Shown here piece after piece: positions 9,468 to 18,089 of a stretch of 33,095 nucleotides of DNA (positions are counted from its first letter, which is position 1; each line of letters begins with the position of its first letter). The notes beneath the pieces are model-generated. The model searched no databases, was not told the origin of the DNA, and saw nothing but the letters and a program-made list of their open reading frames with translations. Made by a program: the position numbers and the translations under genes. The stretch is from Acidobacteriota bacterium (lineage in GTDB: Bacteria > Acidobacteriota > Terriglobia > Bryobacterales > Bryobacteraceae), in contig SYKU01000399.1 of the NCBI GenBank assembly GCA_005808865.1, positions 1 to 33,095 of the forward strand. Reading direction: 5' to 3'.

Positions 9468-9740
9468 ATGGAGCCCTTGCACATCAGCGAAGCCGATGCG
9501 GTGCGTGACCTTGCCGCCATTCTGCAACGTGTGCAGGCCGGTGTCGAAGTCGTGATCGAACGCGACGCACAACCGTTTGCCGTGATCCGCGCTGCCGCTC
9601 CGCCGCGTCGGACCATCTCCGAGTGCATCGCTTTGATGCCAGCCGAGTCCACTGCGACCATTGATCCCGACTTCGCGAAGGATGTCGAAGCCGCTATCTT
9701 CGCGCATCGGGAACCGTTGGAGCCTACCGCTTGGGACTGA
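9468..9740 (+). CDS. Phd/YefM-type antitoxin
   Basis: A 90-residue protein from the ATG at 9468 (93 from the alternative ATG at 9459). The N-terminal half, MEPLHISEADAVRDLAAILQ then GVEVVIERDAQPFAVIRAA, has the Phd/YefM layout: a short strand, a helix, then VVI-R-QPFAVI strands. The C-terminal part (DPDFAKDVEAAIFAHREPLE) is the usual toxin-wrapping tail. The family dimerises, binds its own operator and neutralises a toxin. The TGA stop overlaps the ATG of the PIN-domain toxin by one base, so translation is coupled. The antitoxin is inferred to neutralise that PIN toxin. Confidence 0.85.
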   Translation: MEPLHISEADAVRDLAAILQRVQAGVEVVIERDAQPFAVIRAAAPPRRTISECIALMPAESTATIDPDFAKDVEAAIFAHREPLEPTAWD

Positions 9741-10144
9741 TGCTCGACTCGACGGCCGCCGTCGCCGCCGAACGCCAAGGCAAGAACGCCCGCCAACTTC
9801 TGGAAACAGTGGCGCGAGGAACTGGGGACGAAGGGATCGCCATTTCAGTAGTGACGGTACTCGAACTGGCCCACGGGATCACGCGCGCCGACACAGCCGA
9901 ACGTCAGGAACGGCGGCAACGCTTCCTCCACGAGTTACTGACCGGTGTCCCTGTCCAGCCAGTGACGGTCCAGATCGCCCTCCGTGCGGGACAGATCGAT
10001 GGCCAGAGCCAAGCGCGAGGCATCCGCATTCCGCTATCGGATCTGCTGATCGGGGCGAGTGCCCTGGAACTCGGCTACAGAGTCGGCACAGCCAATGTCC
10101 GGCATTTTCAACTGATCCCGGACCTGCACGTGATCTCGCTTTGA
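9740..10144 (+). CDS. vapC: PIN-domain VapC-type toxin ribonuclease
   Basis: A 134-residue PIN-domain protein. The ATG at 9740 gives the standard start MLDSTAAVAA with the first acidic residue Asp3. Further family acids are Glu42 (TVLELAHG) and Asp101 (IPLSDLLIGASAL). The fourth site is TANVRHF, with Arg-His where many relatives have an Asp. VapC toxins cut RNA using metal held by these acids, and are held inactive by the antitoxin. It overlaps the antitoxin gene by one base (TGATG). A TTG at 9731 is in frame but less likely. The pair lies between the two copies of the 149 bp repeat. Confidence 0.87.
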   Translation: MLDSTAAVAAERQGKNARQLLETVARGTGDEGIAISVVTVLELAHGITRADTAERQERRQRFLHELLTGVPVQPVTVQIALRAGQIDGQSQARGIRIPLSDLLIGASALELGYRVGTANVRHFQLIPDLHVISL

Positions 10145-10304
10145 TTCAGACAGGAGACAGGATTCTCGTCGGTGGGGGCTAGTAGCACGCTGTGGCGGCG
10201 AATAATAGCAGGAGCGCACCCGTACCTCGGTGCCCAGCGGGAGAATCCGTTCGAAAGTGGGCATGTTTGAAACCCGCCTCATCGCGCCGCAATTGTGTCG
10301 GGTC

Positions 10305-10403
10305 CTAAGAAAGGCGTCCCGGCGACGTTTCCGGGTCGGCTGCTTGGCGATGTGAAGCGCGTGGCTGCCTCGCCGTGGTGATCCGATCCCACCGCATGCT
10401 CAC
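10305..10403 (-). CDS. Possible 32-residue small protein downstream of repeat copy B
   Basis: Reading the minus strand out of repeat copy B, the repeat ends in GGAGG, followed after 5 bases by GTG and a 33-codon frame beginning MSMRWDRITTARQPR and ending with TAG at 10307-10305. Only the well-placed ribosome site supports it. The layout parallels repeat copy A, which supplies the ribosome site of the methyltransferase. No family is recognised, and it may be chance. Confidence 0.2.
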   Translation of the reverse strand: MSMRWDRITTARQPRASHRQAADPETSPGRLS

Positions 10404-10409
10404 GGTGGC

Positions 10410-10558
10410 CTCCAATCCAACTATTCTCACCCATCGCGTCTCAACCGCGCCTGGTTCTTGTTACCGGCCGTGAGACTCTGCACATCGGTAACGGCCCGTT
10501 CGTTTTTCCGCCGTTGAACCGGGTTTGGGTGCGGATGAAACACTCCTTCCCGGCCAAT
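10410..10558. repeat. 149 bp direct repeat, copy B
   Basis: Second copy of the repeat at 8818-8966, same orientation, about 95% identical over ~144 bases. The internal GTTACCG/CGGTAAC inverted repeat is conserved. The surrounding gene-free region 10145-10720 holds no other feature except a possible TATGAT at 10701-10706 ahead of the ceramidase-like gene. Confidence 0.88.
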
Positions 10559-10720
10559 CCCCCGCTTGTCCGCTCTTGCGATGGACGCAACATCGCCCGC
10601 GGTCTCTGCTTTGGGTTGCGGGCCCGGTGCTTCCGCGGCGCGCCGGGCGGATGGCGCCAGGTTAGTGACGGATGCCTGCACGGGAACCGCCGCCGCGGTA
10701 TATGATCTGGAAGTAGATCG

Positions 10721-12106
10721 ATGACTCATCAAATCGCAAGAAGGAAGATTCTCGCTTCATGCGGAGGAACGCTGCTTAATGCCGCGTCCCCACACGCGGC
10801 CGGGGCGCAAGGCAAATTCCGGCTGGCTTCGTTTAGCGCCGATATCACACCGCCCGTCGGAACGCCCGTGCTGAACGGCGTGCGGAGCCGGTCCGTCGCC
10901 GACCCGCTATTCGCGAAGGGACTCGTTCTGCTTGGAACCGCGGAGCCGATCGTCGTGGTTGCGCTCGATTGGTGCGAGATCCGCAACGAATCCTATGAGC
11001 GCTGGAGGTCTGTCCTCGCGAAAGCCGCGGGCACAACCAGAGAGCGTGTTCTTGTTTCGTGCGTTCACCAGCACGACGCTCCCTATGTTGATATCGGCGC
11101 CCAGCAGCTTCTCAAGGCTCACCGTGTGGATGGCGGCCTCTGCGACCCCAAGTCGAACGAGGAAGCGCTACGCAACGTCGCGCGTGCACTGCGGTCGTCG
11201 CTCTCAGGCGCGAGAGGCATCACGCACATCGGGTGTGGGGAAGGAAAGGTCGGGCAGGTCGCATCCAATCGCCGTTACGTCACCGCCGCCGGCGGGATTT
11301 CCTTCGGCCGAACAAGCGCCGCGCGCGATGCCGCCATCCGCTCGAAGCCAATAGGGACGGTCGATCCGATGCTGAAGACGATCAGCTTCTGGGCGGAGGA
11401 TCAGCCCGTAGCCGCCGTGCATTGTTTCGCCACCCATCCCATGAGTTACTACGGCAAGGGCGATTTGTCGGCCGATTTTCCAGGCATCGCGCGTGCCCGC
11501 AGGCAGAAGGATTTTCCTTCCGTCGCACAGGTTTATTTGTCGGGATGCGCCGGCGACATCATGGCGGGCGCGTTCAACGACGGCGATCCCAAGAACCGCG
11601 CCCTCCTCGCCAATCGCCTCTACGAAGGGATGGTGGCCGCGTGGGAAGCGACGAAGAAGCACCCGCTCGAAAGCGTCCGCTTCCGCTGCGGCTCCATGAA
11701 ATTTTCCCCCCGCCAGACGCCCGGTTTCTCGCTTGACGAGATGAAGAAGCAGCTCGCCGGCCCGTCCGAGCCTTTCCGCGTGAAATACCAGGCGGCTCTC
11801 GGTCTGAGTTGGCGGAAACGCCTGGATTCCGGTCACCTTATCGACGTGCCATCCGTCGACTTTGGCGCCGCTCATCTGGTGCTCATGCCCGCCGAGGCTT
11901 TTGTGCAATACCAGCTCTGGGCCCAGCAGATGCGCCCCGACGCGTTCGTCATGGTTCCTGCCTACGGCGAATGCGCGCCGGGTTATATTCCGACGGCGGA
12001 ATCCGCCGCGGAGGGCTACGACGATCACTATTGCTGGGTGGCGTTTCCCGATTGCGAACGCGTGATGCGGGGAGCGCTGGAGGCGGCTCTCGCGCGCCGG
12101 GGCTGA
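10721..12106 (+). CDS. Neutral/alkaline ceramidase-like exported hydrolase
   Basis: A 461-residue protein. The N-terminus ARRKILASCGGTLLNAAS has paired arginines before a hydrophobic stretch ending near AGAQG, which suggests Tat export. FSADITPPVGTPVLNG is the characteristic opening of neutral ceramidase-type domains. Likely zinc ligands and active-site segments are VSCVHQHDAPYVDIG and HCFATHPMSYYGKGD; YLSGCAGDIMAGAFN follows and PAYGECAPGYIPTAESAAEG comes near the end. True neutral ceramidases split ceramide into sphingosine and fatty acid. This protein is shorter than those enzymes and lacks their C-terminal Ig-like domain, as in many environmental homologues, so the real substrate is uncertain. 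GGAAG lies 7 bases before the ATG. A two-component system starts 43 bases downstream and may be co-transcribed. Confidence 0.82.
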   Translation: MTHQIARRKILASCGGTLLNAASPHAAGAQGKFRLASFSADITPPVGTPVLNGVRSRSVADPLFAKGLVLLGTAEPIVVVALDWCEIRNESYERWRSVLAKAAGTTRERVLVSCVHQHDAPYVDIGAQQLLKAHRVDGGLCDPKSNEEALRNVARALRSSLSGARGITHIGCGEGKVGQVASNRRYVTAAGGISFGRTSAARDAAIRSKPIGTVDPMLKTISFWAEDQPVAAVHCFATHPMSYYGKGDLSADFPGIARARRQKDFPSVAQVYLSGCAGDIMAGAFNDGDPKNRALLANRLYEGMVAAWEATKKHPLESVRFRCGSMKFSPRQTPGFSLDEMKKQLAGPSEPFRVKYQAALGLSWRKRLDSGHLIDVPSVDFGAAHLVLMPAEAFVQYQLWAQQMRPDAFVMVPAYGECAPGYIPTAESAAEGYDDHYCWVAFPDCERVMRGALEAALARRG

Positions 12107-12149
12107 AGACCTTTTCACGCCGCGCCCGATCCTCTGGCATGCTAGTAGT

Positions 12150-13079
12150 ATGGTCGCTGGCGACCGCCGAAGATCCGTCGTTATTTTCATCACCCTGGGC
12201 TCGTGCGTCGCCGCAATCGCCGTGGCGTTTAACATCGGCTGGGTGGTGCTGAACTGGCGCGCCGGAGTGCTCCTGCTTCTGGGCCTCCTGTTCTTCCCAT
12301 TAATTATCACCGGCATCGTACTGAACACTGTCTTTCTGGTGCGCGAGATCCGCCGCAACGAACAGCACGACGCTTTCATCAACGCCGTCACGCACGAATT
12401 GAAAACGCCCGTTGCCTCGATCCGCCTCTATCTCGAGACGCTTCAAAAACGCGAAGTCGACGAGGCCAAGCGCAGGGAATTCTACAGCATCATGCTCGCC
12501 GATAGCGAAAGGTTGTTGAACACCATCGAGCAGGTGCTGCGCGCGGGCCGTTCGTCGCCATCGAAGCGGCGCATCGAACGCATCCCCATCGACCTGCCCG
12601 AACTGGTTCGCGAGTGCATGCTGCTCGCGAGGACGCGGCACCATCTTGCCGGCGATTCAATCCACTTCACGCAGTCGGTTCCGGCGGATGCGCCGGCGAC
12701 CGTCGTGGGCGACCTGGAGGAGATCAAGGCGGCCGTCTCCAACCTCCTCGACAACGCCATCAAGTACTCCGGCGCGAACGTACAGGTGCGCGTGGAGACA
12801 GCGCGCGTCGACGAGAAGCATGTCGCCGTGCGCGTAACGGACCAGGGCGTCGGAATTCCGAGCCTCGAATTGAAGCGGATTTTCCGGCGCTTCTACCGGA
12901 TTCCAGGATCCGTCGCCATGCGCGTCAAAGGCACGGGACTGGGACTCTTCATCGTGCGCTCAGTGGCGGAGCGGCACGGAGGCCGCGCCTTCGCGGAGAG
13001 CGCCGGAGCGGGCCTCGGCAGCACGTTCACGCTGCAACTTCCAAGCCACGCGCCGAAGGAAATCGTTAAAGCGCAATGA
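12150..13079 (+). CDS. Membrane sensor histidine kinase
   Basis: A 309-residue kinase. Two membrane helices lie at about residues 9-31 and 38-63 with almost no periplasmic loop, so it probably senses within the membrane or through a partner. The HisKA phosphoacceptor is His82 in VTHELKTPVAS. The ATPase domain shows the N box LLDNAIKYS, G1 box DQGVGIP, F box RIFRRFYR and G2 box GTGLGLFIV. It would autophosphorylate and pass phosphate to the regulator encoded next, with which it overlaps by ATGA at 13076-13079. No clear ribosome site precedes the ATG at 12150. Confidence 0.93.
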   Translation: MVAGDRRRSVVIFITLGSCVAAIAVAFNIGWVVLNWRAGVLLLLGLLFFPLIITGIVLNTVFLVREIRRNEQHDAFINAVTHELKTPVASIRLYLETLQKREVDEAKRREFYSIMLADSERLLNTIEQVLRAGRSSPSKRRIERIPIDLPELVRECMLLARTRHHLAGDSIHFTQSVPADAPATVVGDLEEIKAAVSNLLDNAIKYSGANVQVRVETARVDEKHVAVRVTDQGVGIPSLELKRIFRRFYRIPGSVAMRVKGTGLGLFIVRSVAERHGGRAFAESAGAGLGSTFTLQLPSHAPKEIVKAQ

Positions 13080-13789
13080 CCCGGGTCTTGATCGTCGAGG
13101 ATGAGCGGCATCTGGCGGACGGCTTGCGCTACAACCTGGAAGCCGAAGGCTTCGAAGTGGAAACCGTTGACACCGGGGAAGCGGCGCTGTCGCTGCTCCT
13201 TCCGCCCGCCGCGCGTTTCGACCTACTGGTGCTGGACGTGATGCTCCCGGGCAAGGACGGCTTTACGGTAATCTCGGAAGTCCGCCAGGCAGGCCAGTTC
13301 ATTCCGGCTCTGATGCTGACCGCCAGGGGACGCCCGGAGGATGTGCTGCGCGGTTTCGCCGCCGGCGCGGACGACTATCTTTCGAAGCCCTTCGACTTGT
13401 CGATTCTGACCGCGCGGCTTCACGGCCTGCTTCGCCGCCATCAATGGATCAGCCGGACTCAGGCGCCCGCGGCGGAGGCCGACGTTTTCACTTTTTCCGG
13501 CCGGACCATCGACTTCAACGCGCTCGAGCTGCGCGCGCGCGGCCAGACGTTTCCACTCACCTTGATGGAGGCCAATCTGCTGCGCTATCTGATCCGCTAC
13601 GAAGGCAAATCCGTCACCCGCAAGGCGATGCTCGAGGAGGTCTGGGGCGTTCGCGAAGACACCGACACGCGCCCGATCGATAATTTCATCGTCCGCCTCC
13701 GCCGCTACATTGAAGATGAACCGTCGCGCCCGCGCCATCTGCTTACCGTGCGCGGCGTGGGCTACCGGTTTCTCGCCGAACCCGCCTGA
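13076..13789 (+). CDS. OmpR/PhoB-type response regulator
   Basis: A 237-residue regulator. The receiver domain has acidic residues at VEDE (8-10), the phosphoacceptor Asp54 in LLVLDVMLPGKDG, Thr82 in LTARG and Lys104 in LSKPFD. The C-terminal winged helix (~140-235) has the OmpR-type LTLMEANLLRYLIRYEGKSV, the recognition-helix region TDTRPIDNFIVRLRRYIED and the wing VRGVGYRFLAEP. It is translationally coupled to the kinase (ATGA overlap). Its last 28 bases overlap the 3' end of the opposite-strand TPR gene. Targets cannot be read; the ceramidase-like gene upstream is a candidate. Confidence 0.95.
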   Translation: MTRVLIVEDERHLADGLRYNLEAEGFEVETVDTGEAALSLLLPPAARFDLLVLDVMLPGKDGFTVISEVRQAGQFIPALMLTARGRPEDVLRGFAAGADDYLSKPFDLSILTARLHGLLRRHQWISRTQAPAAEADVFTFSGRTIDFNALELRARGQTFPLTLMEANLLRYLIRYEGKSVTRKAMLEEVWGVREDTDTRPIDNFIVRLRRYIEDEPSRPRHLLTVRGVGYRFLAEPA

Positions 13790-15585
13790 TAGGCATGACT
13801 TCCGCCCTCTGTATCCTGTTTTAGCGACTTCGCCCGCGCCTCAATCTTCTTCGCCTCAGCCGCGCGGCGATTCTTACGCATCGTCTCCGCCAGGTTCCGA
13901 AGCACAACCGCCAGGCTGCGGTCTGAAGACCCCAGCGCCTTTTCGGTGAGCCCGGCCGCCCGCTGAAACAGCGGCTCCGCTTCGGCGAAACGGCCCGTCC
14001 GGCTGCAAATCATGGCGAGGTTGTTCAGAGTGCTGGCCTGGAGCGCGAGATCGTTTTCGGGAAACGCTTCCCAGATCGCGAGGGCGCGCCTGTAAAGTGG
14101 CTCCGCCGCGGCGGGTCGCGAGTCGAGTTGATAGGCGTTGCCGAGCGCAGCCAGCGATGGCGCGAGTGACACGTGCGACGGACCGGACAGCGCCTCCCTG
14201 ATCGCCAGCCCTCTTGCGTAATAGCGTTCCGCCTCCGTATAGCGCCGCAGTGCTGCCAGCGCCATAGCCAACCGGTCCGAAGCATCGGCCGTGGCGCCAT
14301 GAGTCTCGCCGAAGGATTTCCGTGTGATGTCGAGCGCACGGCGGCAGAACGCCTCGGCAAGCTCGAAGTTTGACCGCGCGTAATGCAGGTCCGCGAGATT
14401 CGTCAGGACCAGACCCGTGTCGGGGTGCTCCGGCCCCAGAGCCTTTTCGAAGTTCGCGAGCGCCTTCCTGTAGAGCGCGGCGGACTCCTCCGGGCGTCCT
14501 TCCTGGCGCGAAATTGCCGCGAGGTTATTCAATACCCTCCCTACGCTCGAATGCTCCGGTCCGAGTGCCTTCTCGTAGATTCCCAACGTTCGCAGGTACA
14601 ACGCCCTCGCTTCCGGAAACCGTCCTTGCAGCCGGTGGAGGTCGCCAAGATTGTTCACAACGGCCGCCGTCGAAGGGCGCGAAGGGCCGAGCGCTTTCTC
14701 GTCCACAGCAATCGCGCGGCGATACATCGACTCCGCTTTTGCAAGCCGCCCCTGGTTCGCGTAAACGCCCCCAAGATTACTCAGCAGCCCCGCAACCAGC
14801 GGGTGCTCCGGCCCGAGCGCTCGCTCGCGGATTGACAGTGCGCGGAGGTATAGCTCCTCCACGCCCTCGAAGACCCCTCGCTTTACGTGGATTTCCGCGA
14901 GATTGGCTAGCCCTGTCGCCACACTCGGACTCTCCGGGCCAAGAGTCTTCTCCCAGATTTCGAGTGCCCTTCTTTCCACTTGCTCCGATTCGCTGTACTT
15001 GCCCGCTTTGCTCAGGACCACCGAGAGATTGTTGAGTGTCGTTGCGACGCGCGGACTCCCGGCTTCAAGCACCTTCTCCAGGATACCCAGGACGCGCCGG
15101 TGAATTTCTTCGGCCTCCGCGAGCGCGCCCTGGGCGGACCGGTTGAAAGCGAGGTTGTCGAGAAGGTCTGCAATCTGAAGCTCGTCGCGCCCCGGCGCCT
15201 TCTCCCGTATCGCAATGGCGCGCCGGACGATCGCTTCCGCTTCGGAGTAGCGCCCCATGGCGCTGAACGCCGCCGACTGGTTGTTCATCGTGGCCGCAAG
15301 TTGGGGGTAGCCCTCCCCGACGCTGGTCCGCCAGATTTCGAGCGCCCGTTCGTAGTAGGCAACCGCTTCGGCGTAGCGTGCTGTTTCGTAGCAGACTACA
15401 CCGAGGCTGTTTAGGCTTCGCGGCGTGTCCGAGCCCTCGTCAAGCGCGCGGCGATACCACTGCTCGGCTTCAACATGCTTGTTCTCGCGGCGCAACGCGT
15501 TACCCCTCGCCATGAATTCTTCCCACTGTTCCGTTTGCGCGGAAGCGGCCGCGCAAACGAGTACCGTCAAGACAAGACTCCGCAT
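13762..15585 (-). CDS. Secreted tetratricopeptide-repeat protein, kinesin-light-chain type
   Basis: A 607-residue protein with signal peptide MRSLVLTVLVCAAASAQ and then nearly continuous TPRs of ~42 residues of the TPR_10/TPR_12 type. The recurring text is like LNNLAAISRQEGRPEESAAL, YRKALANFEKALGPEHPDTG. About a dozen units span residues 20-590. Such arrays are protein-binding scaffolds; no catalytic domain is seen. GGAG lies 8 bases before the ATG at 15585. It follows the HEAT protein gene after 122 bases, in line with the sigma/anti-sigma block, and may be its last member. The terminal 28 bases overlap the response regulator's 3' end. Confidence 0.88.
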   Translation of the reverse strand: MRSLVLTVLVCAAASAQTEQWEEFMARGNALRRENKHVEAEQWYRRALDEGSDTPRSLNSLGVVCYETARYAEAVAYYERALEIWRTSVGEGYPQLAATMNNQSAAFSAMGRYSEAEAIVRRAIAIREKAPGRDELQIADLLDNLAFNRSAQGALAEAEEIHRRVLGILEKVLEAGSPRVATTLNNLSVVLSKAGKYSESEQVERRALEIWEKTLGPESPSVATGLANLAEIHVKRGVFEGVEELYLRALSIRERALGPEHPLVAGLLSNLGGVYANQGRLAKAESMYRRAIAVDEKALGPSRPSTAAVVNNLGDLHRLQGRFPEARALYLRTLGIYEKALGPEHSSVGRVLNNLAAISRQEGRPEESAALYRKALANFEKALGPEHPDTGLVLTNLADLHYARSNFELAEAFCRRALDITRKSFGETHGATADASDRLAMALAALRRYTEAERYYARGLAIREALSGPSHVSLAPSLAALGNAYQLDSRPAAAEPLYRRALAIWEAFPENDLALQASTLNNLAMICSRTGRFAEAEPLFQRAAGLTEKALGSSDRSLAVVLRNLAETMRKNRRAAEAKKIEARAKSLKQDTEGGSHAYQAGSARNR

Positions 15586-15707
15586 TTCGTGCTCCAGGAA
15601 TGAAGGCGCGACAAAGACAGAAACGGTGAAAGCTACATGCGGAGATACGAGTTCTCCGCGCGCTTTGTTCCCTGAGTTAGACGATGCAGGCGGGGAAACG
15701 CTTTGCT

Positions 15708-16592
15708 CTACTTCACGAATTCTTCGACGAAGGCGCGAGCGCGCGTGTCCTTCGATTGCCCGAGCCGCCGCAGCGCCTCTTTGCGGGCCGGCGGATTGTC
15801 TTTCAAGCGGGCGATCTCAATCAGCGCCGGTACGCCAAGTTCGTCGCCCACTCGCGCGAGGCCCTGTATCGCTTGCCTCATCACTTCATCGGCGGGATCG
15901 TTCCTGATAATCGCCGTCAACGTTCGAACAGCTTCGCGCCCGCCGCGGTCCGCGAGCTTTCCCACCGCGTACGAACGCATCTTCATGTTCTTGTCGTCGC
16001 GTGCGATCGCAGTCAGCGCCGCAAGCGCTTTCGGCTCCCGGTTCCGGGCAAGCGCCGAGATCGCGCGCTCCCTCATCCAATCCGGTTCCGATGCGTCCGC
16101 CAGCCGTTCAAGCGCCTGTTCCGCTTCCGGGCCTGAGTGCTGCGACATCACCTGGATCGCCGATTCCCTCGCCCGTTGCCGTTCGCGAGTGGCGGAATCC
16201 GAGGCCTTTACGATCCTCGTGAGCAGCGCCACGCTCTGCGCCTGCGTAACTCCGGTGAACACTGTAAAGTTCTGTCCGCCTGCATCGATCTCGCATTCCG
16301 GAGGCAGCGTCCGTATTCTCGTCACCACTCCGCTCTCCAGGCGGACCAGCACCAGTGCGCGTTCCGCGCCGTCGAGATGAACCACGTTCGAGCAGCTCTG
16401 CCATCCGCCGTCCGCGATGCCGGCGAAGTAGCCGAACCAGCCGGTCGGCTGCTGGCGCGCGAGCCCGGCCGCGGCCGCGTCCAAACCTCCGGCGGCCGCG
16501 CGCGTCTCGAGTTTCGCGTTTCTTACGCGCGGTTCTTGTGCCGCCGCCAAAAGGCACACGAATCCAAAAGTGGCAAGTCTCAAGGTCTTCAT
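15708..16592 (-). CDS. Secreted HEAT-repeat protein (short)
   Basis: A 294-residue protein. The second of two adjacent ATGs (16592) is preferred because GGAG is 6 bases away; the first is 16595. A signal peptide ends near LLAAAQ. Residues ~40-130 form a non-repeat domain (TGWFGYFAGIADGGWQSCSN, PPECEIDAGGQNFTVFTGV), and residues ~140-294 are HEAT repeats, for example RERAISALARNREPKALAAL and MRQAIQGLARVGDELGVPAL. It is likely a periplasmic scaffold without catalysis. It begins 25 bases after the stop of the longer HEAT protein, so it is almost certainly in the same operon. Confidence 0.86.
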   Translation of the reverse strand: MKTLRLATFGFVCLLAAAQEPRVRNAKLETRAAAGGLDAAAAGLARQQPTGWFGYFAGIADGGWQSCSNVVHLDGAERALVLVRLESGVVTRIRTLPPECEIDAGGQNFTVFTGVTQAQSVALLTRIVKASDSATRERQRARESAIQVMSQHSGPEAEQALERLADASEPDWMRERAISALARNREPKALAALTAIARDDKNMKMRSYAVGKLADRGGREAVRTLTAIIRNDPADEVMRQAIQGLARVGDELGVPALIEIARLKDNPPARKEALRRLGQSKDTRARAFVEEFVK

Positions 16593-16617
16593 CATGGACT
16601 CCGTTCCGCTGGGAACT

Positions 16618-18072
16618 CTACTTGTTGAGTACTTCGAGCAGAAAATCCGTCGCTTCCTTCGACTTCATCCGCGACAGATTCTGTACCGCCTCGCGCTTCA
16701 ACGCCGGGTCTGCTTCCTTGCGTGCCAGATCCACCAGAATCTTCGCGTTATTCTGCCGCCCGATTGTGCGCAGAATTTCCTTCTTCACTTCCGCGTCCGC
16801 CTCGCCCGGGTAGATCGCCGCGATCGCTTCTCCACTTTTCGCCGCGTCGCGCCGCTGCAAGGCGCGCAGCGCTTCGAGGCGCAGTTTCGAGTCCTTCTCC
16901 GTCTTCAGAATCTCCAGCAGCTTGTCCGAATTGTCGCCGCCCGCCATCGCCCGCAGAATCTCCTGCCTGATGTCCGGTGCGGCTCCCTGATACATCTGCC
17001 ACAATTCAACGTAGGCCCTTGTTTCACCCATCAGCCGGATCGCGTCCCGTCGAAGTTCGGGCGAGGCCTCCGTCCTGGCCGCGTTCACGAGGCGCTCCCG
17101 GTCGCCGTTCGCGACGAAACCGCGCAGGATCTCCCGCTTCACCTCCACGCTCGCGGCTGAACTGTAAATCTCGGCCAGCACCTGTCTGCTCTCTTTGCTC
17201 CTCATCGCCGTGCCCAGATAGCGCAGCGCCTTCAACTGCAAATCCGGATTCGATTTCCCGCGTGCGATCTGCGTCAGTGTCTCGCGTCCCTTGGCGGACC
17301 CGCTTTGCGCCAGCACGAACAGCGCACGCTCCTTCATCTTCGGCGAGTGGCTTCCCATCAGCAGTTTTTCTATCAACGGAACGGCGCGCTCCGGGTCTGA
17401 ATTGACGAGTCCATTCAGAGCAATCAGCTTCAATTCGTCGTCGTCCTGGCTTTCGGGCGAAACCGGCTGTCCTGAAGCTTGGCTAATCTCGACCGAGAGC
17501 GCCTTCGAATCGTTCAGCCAGCCGCTCGCGGGATAACTCTTCGCCAGGTCCGCGAGCGCCGCCTGAGCATCGGGACGCCGTCCCAGTTTGTGCAGCGCGT
17601 ACGCCTTCCAGTAGAGCGCTCCATCGGATCGCGGGCCGCCGCGGGAAACGATGTTGGAGAACACGTCCGCCGCGCGCTCCCATTTGCGTTCGTCGAGCAG
17701 ACGCGTTCCCTCGCGGTAGAGGTTGTCTTCGCGGCCGCCCGGCTTCCAGTCGAACTTGAAGTCTTTGTCGAAGTTCTGCGCGATCAGTCCGAACGTCCTG
17801 GCCTTCTCCCTCACGGCCTCCACCTGCTCTCTCACCTGATTCATGACCTCCACGCTTACGGTCGCCTTGACGTCGGCCGCGATCCGCCGCGCCTCATCGG
17901 TGATGCGATCAAGCTCAAACCGGTCGATATCGGTTGCCGGCGCGGCAAGGCCGGGAACGGGCCCCGCCTCAGGCGCGGGCTCCGGAGCCGGGGGCTTCGG
18001 CGGCCGCGGCTGGGCCGTCACCGCCGCCGCGTAAAGAGTAGCCAGCAAACAAGTCTTCAAAATCCAGTTCAT
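16618..18072 (-). CDS. Secreted TPR/HEAT-repeat protein (long)
   Basis: A 484-residue protein from the ATG at 18072, which has GAGG 6 bases upstream; the frame stays open further upstream, but that part is the reverse frame of the anti-sigma gene. Signal peptide MNWILKTCLLATLYAAAVTAQ is followed by a Pro-rich linker. A helical stretch (~50-95) precedes a TPR-like pair (YREGTRLLDERKWERAADVF, GALYWKAYALHKLGRRPDAQ), and about eight HEAT repeats fill residues ~190-484 (KERALFVLAQSGSAKGRETL; LRLEALRALQRRD). It begins 17 bases after the anti-sigma stop. It is a probable exported scaffold produced together with the sigma/anti-sigma pair. Confidence 0.87.
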   Translation of the reverse strand: MNWILKTCLLATLYAAAVTAQPRPPKPPAPEPAPEAGPVPGLAAPATDIDRFELDRITDEARRIAADVKATVSVEVMNQVREQVEAVREKARTFGLIAQNFDKDFKFDWKPGGREDNLYREGTRLLDERKWERAADVFSNIVSRGGPRSDGALYWKAYALHKLGRRPDAQAALADLAKSYPASGWLNDSKALSVEISQASGQPVSPESQDDDELKLIALNGLVNSDPERAVPLIEKLLMGSHSPKMKERALFVLAQSGSAKGRETLTQIARGKSNPDLQLKALRYLGTAMRSKESRQVLAEIYSSAASVEVKREILRGFVANGDRERLVNAARTEASPELRRDAIRLMGETRAYVELWQMYQGAAPDIRQEILRAMAGGDNSDKLLEILKTEKDSKLRLEALRALQRRDAAKSGEAIAAIYPGEADAEVKKEILRTIGRQNNAKILVDLARKEADPALKREAVQNLSRMKSKEATDFLLEVLNK

Positions 18073-18089
18073 ATCGTCCTCACTACCTC

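Noticed and set aside
11204-12391. 395-codon open frame on the minus strand opposite the ceramidase-like gene
   Set aside because: Arg/His-rich composition typical of a reverse frame in GC-rich DNA; the plus-strand gene has strong family motifs.
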